A DNA stretch of 64,000 bases. It comes from Pseudomonadota bacterium. GTDB taxonomy: Bacteria; Myxococcota_A; UBA9160; SZUA-336. The translations under genes and the position numbers were made by a program. Under the pieces are notes generated by a model. That model was given only the letters and a program-made list of their open reading frames with translations, was not told where the DNA came from and did no database searches. The DNA lies in NCBI GenBank assembly GCA_003247575.1, contig QJZC01000052.1, positions 1 through 64,000 on the forward strand, given 5' to 3'. Below, one piece after another: positions 25,516-33,005 of the stretch (the first letter of the stretch is position 1; each line of letters opens with the position of its first letter).

Positions 25516-26264
25516 GCGATGCAACGAATCAGAGGCTTCACCGAGCAGTGTTCGACACTCTTCCATGGTACAGCAACGGTACCCTGAGCGAGGCGGAGTC
25601 CGTTCGGGTGGAGTCTCATCTGAACGCGTGTCGCGAGTGCATGGACGAGTTGCGGCGGTGCACTGCGCTCACCGAGCTGCTCAGCTCGAACCCGGAATAC
25701 GATCGGTCCCGAGATGCGTGGAATCGTGACTCCGATGGACTGGAACGCATCTGGGCGCGTGTGGATACGCCGGTGCGGGCGAATTCGTCGGTTCGGACTC
25801 CGAGTCGTGCGGCGCCACGTTGGAGGTCTCGCTGGTGGCGGCGTACTCCCGTACAGGCGCGACTCGTTCTCGCTGCGCAGGCGGTCGTAGCGGCCGGCCT
25901 GCTGGTGCTGCTGCTGGGGCCCGGGAGTGGGGCCAGGACTGCATCGGGTCCGAGCGGAGCCGATCTCTACGAAACGCTCACGCGTGGCCCCGCTCCCATG
26001 GGCGGGGAGGCTGAGCTCGCTAGACCTAAGGGCCCGCGTAGTGGTGTGACTCAACTCCAGGTGGTCTTCGACGAGTCGATCGAGTTGAAGAGCCTGCGCG
26101 GGCTGTTGCAGCGTGTGGGTGCCTCCATCGCGTCGGGGCCTTCGGAGCACGGGATCTACCGATTGCTCTTGCCAGCGGGTGCTTCCGTCGAGCGGGTGTT
26201 GGAGGTGCTCCGTTCGGATCCGGCCATTCGGTTTGCCGACTGTGTCGATGTGGAATGCTCGTAG
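25512..26264 (+). CDS. anti-sigma factor with zinc-finger domain and protease-propeptide-like C-terminus
   Basis: The protein is 250 aa. The N-terminal zinc-finger anti-sigma (ZAS) motif is 'ESHLNACRECMDEL', about residues 35-48, with the H-x3-C-x2-C ligands. One transmembrane segment (about residues 115-137, 'LVLAAQAVVAAGLLVLLLGP') is followed by an extracytoplasmic region. That region ends in a beta-alpha-beta module ('TQLQVVFDESIELKSLRGLLQRVGASI' and 'LEVLRSDPAIRFA') resembling the propeptide/inhibitor-I9-like domains of subtilisins. The next gene encodes a subtilisin-like protein. A model in which the extracytoplasmic domain responds to that protease is plausible but is inference. Confidence 0.85.
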   Translation: MSDATNQRLHRAVFDTLPWYSNGTLSEAESVRVESHLNACRECMDELRRCTALTELLSSNPEYDRSRDAWNRDSDGLERIWARVDTPVRANSSVRTPSRAAPRWRSRWWRRTPVQARLVLAAQAVVAAGLLVLLLGPGSGARTASGPSGADLYETLTRGPAPMGGEAELARPKGPRSGVTQLQVVFDESIELKSLRGLLQRVGASIASGPSEHGIYRLLLPAGASVERVLEVLRSDPAIRFADCVDVECS

Positions 26265-27508
26265 TGGCTCCTTGGAGCTGCCGGGTCTTGATCGTGGCGG
26301 GGGTCGGGCTGATGTCGGGGTGTGTCGGCGCACCGCTCCGCTGGAGTCGAACGGTGCCGCCGATGCAGGTCAGGCAAGAGCAGATCATCGTTGCCGTCGC
26401 GCGGGCCGCGCCGACCCTCCTGAGCGATGCCTCTGCCTCGATCGCACGGCAATACGGACTCGTGCGCGTGGGCCACGGCTTTCCTCTGGCGACCATCGAT
26501 GTGCACTGCTTCGTCTTCGAGGTTCCGCCCGGAAGAGATGCGGATGTGCTCATCGGGGAGCTATCGCAGGATCCGACCGTCCAACTGGTACAAAGAAATG
26601 CGTTCTTCGAGGTCCAGACGCGCCCGCATGCTGCCCTTCACAGCGATCCGTATGCCGAGCTTCAATACGCCCCGTCGCTGCTCCAAGTGGATCGTGCGCA
26701 TGAAGTCGCGACTGGCCGAGGCGTCCGGGTGGCAGTGATCGATACCGGTGTCGATCTCGGACATGCGGATCTTCGAGATCGTGTGATCGCGACGAGAAGC
26801 TTCATCGAGGGTGGCCGCCGCTCGTTCGAGCGCGATCGGCATGGGACAGCCGTCGCTGGAGTGATCGCGGCGAGTGCCGACGATGGAGTTGGAATCTATG
26901 GGATCGCGCCTGAGGCGGGACTGATGATTGCGAAGGCGTGTTGGGAATCCGGGAACGAATCGGGACCGGCCATGTGTAGCAGCTGGAGTGTGTCGCGTGC
27001 CTTGGACTACGTGATCGCTGAAGGTGCTCAGGTGGTCAATCTGAGTCTGGGTGGTCGGCGGGAGCCGCTCGTTCAGCGCTTGCTCGAGGAAGCGAGCGAA
27101 CGATCCGTCATCATCGTGGCTGCCGCTGGGGCGTCCGCAGAGACTCCTCAGTTCCCCGCGTCCCACAGGGCAGTGTTGGGGGTTCTCTCGGACTCGGTTC
27201 GGCCGCTCGCACCCGCAGGACCGGGCCGCCCCCTCCATGCTCCCGACCTACTCCGTGCTCCCGGAGAGGAGATCCTGACGACCCAGCCTGGAAATCGACA
27301 TGCGTTCGAATCTGGTAGCTCCCTCGCGGCGGCTCATGTTTCTGGGCTCGTGGCCTTGATGCTCGAGCTCTCTCCGTCGCTCACTACCGAAAGGGTGCGG
27401 GCGTTGCTGGTTCCTCCGCGACTCGGAGGTCGGTCGGGAGCGCCCGAAGAGGCCATCGACGTCTGCCGTGCATTCGATGAGATCGGGGTCGGGCGCTCCT
27501 GCCCGTAG
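26255..27508 (+). CDS. S8 (subtilisin-like) peptidase, putative lipoprotein, atypical oxyanion hole
   Basis: The 417-aa product overlaps the anti-sigma gene by 10 bp. A leader ends 'GLMSGC', a lipobox. A propeptide-like region (about 45-130) precedes the catalytic domain (about 145-395). The catalytic triad is present: Asp163 in 'VAVIDTGVDLGHAD', His196 in 'RHGTAVAGVIAA' and Ser356 in 'SGSSLAAAHVSG'. The oxyanion-hole Asn is not: the expected 'AAAGN' reads 'VAAAGASAETPQFPAS' (Ala at 293). Activity may therefore be weak or lost. Being encoded together with an ECF sigma/anti-sigma pair suggests a regulatory or envelope stress role. Confidence 0.88.
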   Translation: MLVVAPWSCRVLIVAGVGLMSGCVGAPLRWSRTVPPMQVRQEQIIVAVARAAPTLLSDASASIARQYGLVRVGHGFPLATIDVHCFVFEVPPGRDADVLIGELSQDPTVQLVQRNAFFEVQTRPHAALHSDPYAELQYAPSLLQVDRAHEVATGRGVRVAVIDTGVDLGHADLRDRVIATRSFIEGGRRSFERDRHGTAVAGVIAASADDGVGIYGIAPEAGLMIAKACWESGNESGPAMCSSWSVSRALDYVIAEGAQVVNLSLGGRREPLVQRLLEEASERSVIIVAAAGASAETPQFPASHRAVLGVLSDSVRPLAPAGPGRPLHAPDLLRAPGEEILTTQPGNRHAFESGSSLAAAHVSGLVALMLELSPSLTTERVRALLVPPRLGGRSGAPEEAIDVCRAFDEIGVGRSCP

Positions 27509-27695
27509 ACGAGGTGACGTCCGGAATGGTGAGGAGGCGCCGTTCGAAGATGCGCACGTGGCCGATCCTTTGATGGACGTGCGCTCCAGCGGCGACTATC
27601 GTCGGCTGGAGAATCTCCACCGGATTTCTACAGGCGGCGACGTAGCTACTGCGAGGGTCCACGACCGCGTCGGTCCGAGTGGAAAGGAGCGTTGC

Positions 27696-29231
27696 ATGAC
27701 GAGTGCCCCGATGTCGGGACAAGCGGCGAGCCAAGCCCAGCGGCCGCCCGTTCTACGAGAGGTGGCAGAGTTCCTCTCCACGCGTCAACGGTTGTGGATC
27801 GGTGGCAAACAGGTCGATGCAGCCAGCGGGGCGAGCTTCACGTCCGAGAATCCTGCGACCGAAGGTCTGCTTGCGGAGGTGGCTCGCGGCGAGCGTGAAG
27901 ACATCGATCGCGCGGTGGCTGCGGCGCGCCGTGCGTTCGACGAGGGGCCCTGGCCCCATATGAATCCATCGGAGCGGGGGCAGCTCTTGTGGCGGTTGGC
28001 GGACCAGCTCGAGGCCCATGCGGAAGAGTTCGCCCAGCTCGAGAGCCTGGACAATGGCAAGCCGCTCACGGTGGCGCGAGCCGGAGATGTCGCGCTCTCC
28101 GTCGATCACTTTCGGTACTACGCCGGTTGGGCGACCAAGATCGAGGGGGAGACGATCCCGATCAATGCCCCCGACAGTGCACGCTACCTGGACTTCACCT
28201 TGAGAGAGCCCGTGGGTGTGGTGGGGCAGATCATTCCCTGGAACTTCCCCTTGCTGATGGCGACATGGAAGCTAGGAGCTGCGCTCGCTTGTGGTAACAC
28301 CGTGGTGCTCAAGCCGGCGGAACAGACTCCGCTCACGGCTCTGCGCTTGGCCAGCCTGATCCACGAGGTCGGGTTCCCCGAGGGGGTGGTCAACGTGGTT
28401 ACAGGATTCGGTGATGCAGGTGCGGCACTCGCAGCGCACCAGGATGTAGACAAAGTGGCATTCACCGGTAGCACGGAGGTTGGCCATGAGATCGTGCGTG
28501 CATCGGCTGGCAACCTGAAGCGAGTCACCCTCGAACTCGGCGGCAAGTCGCCGAGCATCGTGTTCGACGATGCCGACCTCGAATTGGCGGCGCAGGGCGT
28601 CGCCGGCGGAATCTTCTTCAATCAGGGGCAGACCTGCTGTGCTGGCTCCCGCCTCTATGCAGGAGCTGGGATCCGCGAAGAGCTGGTGGCTCGGGTATGC
28701 GAGATCGCTTCGAGTACTCGATTGGGAGACGGCTTCGACTCGACCACCGATATGGGTCCGCTCGTGTCGCGCGATCAGTACGAGCGAGTGACCGACTACA
28801 TTGCAGCCGGTGAGCGCGAGGGAGCCACCGTGCGTGTGGGGGGAGGGGACCGTCCGAGCGGGCTCGGTCGCGGATACTTCGTGAAACCGACGGTGTTCAG
28901 CGATACGCGCCGAGACATGCGCATCGTGCGGGAAGAGATCTTCGGCCCCGTGCTGGCGGTGGCTTCCTTCGAGGATCTCGACGAAGTGATTCGACGCGGC
29001 AACGATACGAGCTATGGATTGGCCGCAAGTGTATGGACACGCGACATCAACAAGGCACATCGTGTGGCCGCTGGCCTGCGTGCAGGCACGGTCTGGGTCA
29101 ACTGCCACAACGTCTTCGATGCGGCGGCTCCTTTCGGCGGGTACAAGCAAAGTGGCTACGGACGCGAGATGGGGCGCCACGCGCTCGAGTCGTATACGCA
29201 GACCAAGAACGTGATCGTCAGACTTGCTTGA
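27696..29231 (+). CDS. NAD(P)-dependent aldehyde dehydrogenase
   Basis: The ATG at 27696 (GGAAAGGAGC just upstream) gives 511 aa. Conserved ALDH elements are visible in order: 'PWNFPLLMATWKLGAALACGN', 'KPAEQTPLTAL', the cofactor loop 'FTGSTEVG', the catalytic Glu region 'LELGGKSPSIVF', the catalytic Cys in 'FFNQGQTCCAGSR', and 'EEIFGPVLAV'. The end, 'FGGYKQSGYGREMG', is typical of the ALDH1/2-like group. It oxidises an aldehyde to the acid; the substrate is unknown. It is on the same strand as a DUF4336 gene and a P450 gene and could belong to one catabolic group. Confidence 0.95.
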   Translation: MTSAPMSGQAASQAQRPPVLREVAEFLSTRQRLWIGGKQVDAASGASFTSENPATEGLLAEVARGEREDIDRAVAAARRAFDEGPWPHMNPSERGQLLWRLADQLEAHAEEFAQLESLDNGKPLTVARAGDVALSVDHFRYYAGWATKIEGETIPINAPDSARYLDFTLREPVGVVGQIIPWNFPLLMATWKLGAALACGNTVVLKPAEQTPLTALRLASLIHEVGFPEGVVNVVTGFGDAGAALAAHQDVDKVAFTGSTEVGHEIVRASAGNLKRVTLELGGKSPSIVFDDADLELAAQGVAGGIFFNQGQTCCAGSRLYAGAGIREELVARVCEIASSTRLGDGFDSTTDMGPLVSRDQYERVTDYIAAGEREGATVRVGGGDRPSGLGRGYFVKPTVFSDTRRDMRIVREEIFGPVLAVASFEDLDEVIRRGNDTSYGLAASVWTRDINKAHRVAAGLRAGTVWVNCHNVFDAAAPFGGYKQSGYGREMGRHALESYTQTKNVIVRLA

Positions 29232-29301
29232 ACGCCCACGGTGCTTCCGCACGACCCCCTGACGATTGGCGCGGCTCGAAGTAGCTGCTAGCCTGACGTG
29301 C

Positions 29302-30093
29302 ATGAGCGACAAGACTGGTGCTTCCAGGTCGGCTTCCATGCCGGTTTCGACACGAGCTCCTATGTCCGCTTCCCCGCCGTTGTCCCAGCTCGACTCCGAT
29401 CTCTGGGTAGCAGATGCGCCTCAACGTGCCTTCGGAGTCGAGATGGGCTCGCGCATGACGGTCATTCGCTTGGCCAACGGAGGCTTGCTACTGCACTCTC
29501 CGGTAGCTACTTCGCCTGAGCTGTTGGACGCGGTGCGGGGCCTCGGCGAAGTGAGCTACATGGTCGCGCCCAACCGCTTTCATCACCTACACGTGGCCGA
29601 GTGGCAGCGCGAGTTTTCTTCTGCGGCGCTCTACCTGGCGCGAGGTCTCGGCCAGAAGCGCCCGGAACTTCAGTCCACGCAGCCGCTTCCGATGCCGCAG
29701 GATGCTCCCTGGAGATCGGATGTCGACCACTTGGAGGTCGAGGGTGTCCCTCTCATGAACGAGGTCGTGTTCTTTCATCGCTCCACACGGACCCTGGTGA
29801 TCGCCGATCTCGCCTTCCACATAGGGGAAGATGCTCCGTTGTCTACGCGCTGGTTCTTCCGGCTGAGTGGCAGCTATGGGCGGTTGGCTCCCACGCGGCT
29901 CGAGAAGCTCATGGTTCGGGATCGTGCGGCATTCTGCGCATCTCTTCGGCAGGTCTTGGCGTGGCCCTTCGAAAGAGTCGTAATGGCACACGGTGATATC
30001 ATTCCAAGTGGGGGCCGGGATGCCCTCGCTGCGGGCTATGCGTCGATCCTCGGCTCCCGAGATAGGAGTCGAGCTGCTGCGAGCGCGTGCTGA
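29302..30093 (+). CDS. DUF4336 domain protein
   Basis: The chosen ATG gives 263 aa, with several in-frame ATGs nearby in a low-complexity N-terminus; the conserved part begins about residue 23 ('LSQLDSDLWVADAPQRAFGVEMGSRMTVIRL'). The pattern 'MVAPNRFHHLHVAEWQREFSSAALYLARGL', 'RSTRTLVIADLAFHI' and 'PFERVVMAHGDII' fits DUF4336, a family distantly related to the metallo-beta-lactamase fold, with His/Asp residues in matching places ('HHLH', 'DLAFH', 'AHGD'). The activity is unknown. It is 70 bp downstream of the aldehyde dehydrogenase gene and 32 bp upstream of the P450 gene. Confidence 0.8.
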   Translation: MSDKTGASRSASMPVSTRAPMSASPPLSQLDSDLWVADAPQRAFGVEMGSRMTVIRLANGGLLLHSPVATSPELLDAVRGLGEVSYMVAPNRFHHLHVAEWQREFSSAALYLARGLGQKRPELQSTQPLPMPQDAPWRSDVDHLEVEGVPLMNEVVFFHRSTRTLVIADLAFHIGEDAPLSTRWFFRLSGSYGRLAPTRLEKLMVRDRAAFCASLRQVLAWPFERVVMAHGDIIPSGGRDALAAGYASILGSRDRSRAAASAC

Positions 30094-30110
30094 TTTCCTA
30101 GGCCTTCCAA

Positions 30111-30138
30111 CATGCCAGAGGAAACATGCCAGAGGAGA
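30111..30138 (+). repeat. 14-bp tandem duplication covering the P450 start region
   Basis: CATGCCAGAGGAAA (30111-30124) is repeated as CATGCCAGAGGAGA (30125-30138). Each copy carries an ATG and an AGAGGA purine run. The purine run of the first copy acts as a possible ribosome-binding site for the ATG of the second. Confidence 0.7.
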
Positions 30139-31385
30139 AGGGGCGGATGTCCAAGCAACCGTTCACTGCGGATGCCACCTTGCCACAGTCGCTGCAGGAG
30201 CTGTTTGGAGCGGCGGATCCCTTCGGACTGGTGCACCGATTGCGTGAGGAGGCGCCCGTGTTCCGGGTTCCCGGGGCTGGGTTCTGGCTCGTCACCCGGC
30301 ACGATGACATCAAGGCGCTGTTCCGCGATCAGGAGCGCGTAACCGCGGATCAGCGAGCTAGTGCGGGGTTTCGGCCTCGGCCGGAGGGAAGCTACCTGCG
30401 CTGGGTGCAGGACAACGGGCTACTCGCGCTTCCGAGCGATGGGCATGCCCGAATTCGGAGGCTTGTCTCCGCGGCGTTTACTCCGCGCGCGGTGCGCCGC
30501 ATGGACGAGCAGATCCGCGACGTGGTGGAGGAGTTTGCTGCGCCGCTGCGGCGGCGTTCGGGGGAGACCCTCGATCTGTCCCAGGATTTCGCGGATCCGA
30601 TTCCCAATGCCGTGATCGCTCGCATCATTGGGGTCCCGTCCGAGGGTGGGGACGACAAGCGCTTTCGCAAGCTCGCTCATGCCTTCATCCGTGGGGTGGT
30701 GCAGTTTGCGACTCCCGAGGCGCAGGACGGTGCCGAGGCGGCGTTGGCTGAGCTCTATCCGTGGGTCGAGCATGTGGCGGCGGAGCGGCGGGTGGCCCCG
30801 CGAGCCGATCTGGTGTCGGATCTCGTTCACGCCGTGGATCGCGACGACTCCTTGAGCGATCGCGAGATCATCATGCTCGTCACGGGCCTCTTGGCGGCCG
30901 GCAGCACCACGACGGCGATGGCCTGTATCCTGATGGCGAACACGTTTCTGCGATACCCGGAACCGTTCGAGCGTATTCGCAGGGATCGTTCGTTGATTCC
31001 CGGCGCGGTCGAAGAGGTTCTGCGGTTCTCGTTCGGCGGTCCTGCCGGACTGGCCCGCTACGCGCTTCAGGACTTCACCCTACGAGGGCAGCAGATTCGC
31101 AAGGGCGAGATGCTCATGCTGAGTTTTGCTGGAGCCAACCGGGATCCGGAGGTCTTCGAGGACCCCGACGTCTTCGACATCGAGCGCGATGCACGTGAGC
31201 TTCTCGTGTTCGGCGGAGGTGCGCACTACTGCCTGGGCGCAAACCTGGCGCGTCAGGAGCTGGCCTGCATGCTGGACGGCCTGCTCGAAATCCTCACCCC
31301 AGGGTCGAAGGTGCGAACGGATCTCGAGGGAGGTGTGCGGCGCATGTTCCTGGGTCAGGGCCCCTTCCTCGTACAGATCGCCTGA
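30126..31385 (+). CDS. cytochrome P450
   Basis: The protein is 419 aa from ATG 30126; an in-frame ATG at 30147, after GAGAAGGGG, is an alternative. Hallmarks are present: I-helix oxygen-binding 'LLAAGSTTT', K-helix ExxR in 'VEEVLRF', and the heme-binding loop 'FGGGAHYCLGANLAR' with the proximal Cys at about residue 369. Soluble, bacterial class I type; it needs an electron donor. A ferredoxin gene lies immediately downstream on the other strand, a likely partner. The substrate is unknown; it lies with an aldehyde dehydrogenase gene, so catabolic oxidation is possible. Confidence 0.95.
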   Translation: MPEEKGRMSKQPFTADATLPQSLQELFGAADPFGLVHRLREEAPVFRVPGAGFWLVTRHDDIKALFRDQERVTADQRASAGFRPRPEGSYLRWVQDNGLLALPSDGHARIRRLVSAAFTPRAVRRMDEQIRDVVEEFAAPLRRRSGETLDLSQDFADPIPNAVIARIIGVPSEGGDDKRFRKLAHAFIRGVVQFATPEAQDGAEAALAELYPWVEHVAAERRVAPRADLVSDLVHAVDRDDSLSDREIIMLVTGLLAAGSTTTAMACILMANTFLRYPEPFERIRRDRSLIPGAVEEVLRFSFGGPAGLARYALQDFTLRGQQIRKGEMLMLSFAGANRDPEVFEDPDVFDIERDARELLVFGGGAHYCLGANLARQELACMLDGLLEILTPGSKVRTDLEGGVRRMFLGQGPFLVQIA

Positions 31386-31387
31386 GT

Positions 31388-31407
31388 CTGACGGGAACTT
31401 CCGTCAG
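31388..31407. terminator. short hairpin between convergent P450 and ferredoxin genes
   Basis: CTGACGG (31388-31394) and CCGTCAG (31401-31407) pair across a 6-nt loop, two bases after the P450 stop codon and 7 bp before the end of the convergent ferredoxin gene. There is a short T-rich run further on (CCCTTCTTC). It probably ends both transcripts. Confidence 0.5.
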
Positions 31408-31414
31408 GAAGGCC

Positions 31415-31609
31415 TCACCCTTCTTCGAGTGTGATGGCAAGCCTGGGGCAGACGCGCGCGGCCAACTCGACCTTTGCACGAAGCTCCTCGGGGGGCTCTT
31501 CGATCAATACGGTGAGCGTATCGTCTTCCTCGACACGGAATACCTCGGGTGCTGCGTCCATGCAGCGCGCATTCGCCTCGCAGAGATCATAGTCCACAAC
31601 CACCTTCAT
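31415..31609 (-). CDS. small ferredoxin (3Fe-4S type), probable P450 redox partner
   Basis: The start chosen is the ATG at 31607-31609 after GGGAGGTGCGAAGG (64 aa); the frame opens three codons earlier. The sequence has 'DYDLCEANARCMDAAPEVF' with C-x5-C spacing, and a later 'CPRLAI' C-P pair. This is the pattern of the single-cluster ferredoxins that serve bacterial P450s. Such proteins pass electrons from a reductase to the P450. The gene converges on the P450 gene with only a 29-bp gap. Confidence 0.9.
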   Translation of the reverse strand: MKVVVDYDLCEANARCMDAAPEVFRVEEDDTLTVLIEEPPEELRAKVELAARVCPRLAITLEEG

Positions 31610-31753
31610 CCTTCGCACCTCCCTGCTGATCGCCCGAGTGTGAGATGGGCCGAGTCGCGGCCCTCGCGCAGCATACTGCGCGCTTCGCCCCGTGCAAAGG
31701 AGGGAGGGCCGGAGTCGCGCGAAGTGGCACGACTCCGGCCCCGGGAACGTAGA

Positions 31754-32620
31754 CTACCTGAGACAGGTCGTCGGCAGGCCCGCTTGCGGTCCCTGCACGA
31801 TCGTTTCGATTTGTTCGAAGCTATCGCTGCGACCCGAGGAGTCTGTCACGGTCAGTCGATAGCGAATGCGCTGCCCGGCGCATCCGAACGGCGCGATACT
31901 CCCACCGAAGGAAGCTCGGTTTCGCTTCAAGGTACGGGACATCGGTCCACCATCCAATCCGAAGTCCAGGCGGTATTCTACGATGTCTCCAGTCGACATC
32001 GATGCGTCTTTCGAGGTGCCGAAGCCTACGTCGATTTCGCGCTGACTGCCGCCGCCGAGATAGGCGACCACTGGTCCGCTTTCGGGAATGGGGGTCGCGC
32101 TGGTGAAGGCGAGTCCACCGCCGACGTCGTTCTCACTGGTTCCGAAGACACTGAGGTTTCCCTCGGCGAGGTATATGCGAATCCAGTTGAGCGAGATGGT
32201 GTTTGCGCCCAGGGCCAGTGCTCCCGCTGCCGGAACGTCGGCAATGCCCTGGTCGTTCTCGAGCTGGGCATTGTGCGACGCGAACACGTTGATCACCTCG
32301 GTACTCGCCCGGAAGACGCCGTTCGCGCCGTTGGCTCCGAGCGCAAGGCCAGCGGAAGTGAACTCGCCGACGAAGTGCGCGGGCAGCGCGCCCAAGGTCG
32401 GGCTGTTCGTCAGGAAGACCGTGTAGCGCGTGCTCGTGGGTAGGCCTTGAAGTCGGATCATGAACTCATCCGGCCCGCGAGGATTGTTGATCACCATGGC
32501 TTGGCCGCGGACTTCGCCGGTAGCGTCGACGAGTGGAATCGAGAACCTCTCGGCGGACGCTGGCGATCCGAGCCCAAGTATGAGGATTGCGACGAGTGCG
32601 CATCCAAAGCTCTTGTTCAT
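31754..32620 (-). CDS. secreted protein of unknown function (paralogue of the 21.7-22.3 kb gene)
   Basis: The 288-aa product has a signal peptide of about 23 residues ('SPASAE') and an AGGGAGGAGAG site before its ATG. Residues about 25-185 match the 195-aa protein at 21678-22265 over its mature length, in order and with similar spacing. The C-terminal 100 residues are extra, with a possible Ig-like fold ('YRLDFGLDGG', 'RIRYRLTVTDSSGRSDSFEQIE') and two cysteines near the end. No family name is known to me. It is the downstream neighbour of the tannase-family gene (385-bp gap) and is transcribed in the same direction. Confidence 0.75.
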   Translation of the reverse strand: MNKSFGCALVAILILGLGSPASAERFSIPLVDATGEVRGQAMVINNPRGPDEFMIRLQGLPTSTRYTVFLTNSPTLGALPAHFVGEFTSAGLALGANGANGVFRASTEVINVFASHNAQLENDQGIADVPAAGALALGANTISLNWIRIYLAEGNLSVFGTSENDVGGGLAFTSATPIPESGPVVAYLGGGSQREIDVGFGTSKDASMSTGDIVEYRLDFGLDGGPMSRTLKRNRASFGGSIAPFGCAGQRIRYRLTVTDSSGRSDSFEQIETIVQGPQAGLPTTCLR

Positions 32621-33005
32621 CCGTCTCTCCTCCCTTGCTTGCTTCGCGCTGGATCGTCGGCTTCTCCGAGGACCCGAGGACCCAGCCCATCGACGTTCCT
32701 GCCCGAATCACCTCGAGTCGGAAGGAACGTTATTCATGCTAGCGAGCAAGCAAGAAGGCAGAGAAGTGGCCAGCGGGCAGCGCGTGCGGAACGCCGCGCG
32801 GGAACGGCTGGCTCCTTGTATGCGGTTGACGCTTCGCCCGAGTCCGGGAACCAATCAGCGCCGAATTGCCTAGGCTTCCTCCTGGAGTGCACGAATGGCG
32901 CGGAATCAACGCATTCGAGTGGAGCGAGCGCGAACCCCGGGATCGGACCGATGCTGCGCGCGCGATGTGTCCGCAGGGTGGGAGATCACCCACCTCTGAA
33001 GATCC
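32621..33005. other. intergenic region, no gene seen
   Basis: 385 bp between two minus-strand genes. It should hold the promoter of the secreted protein gene. I saw no convincing ORF, hairpin or repeat. Confidence 0.5.
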
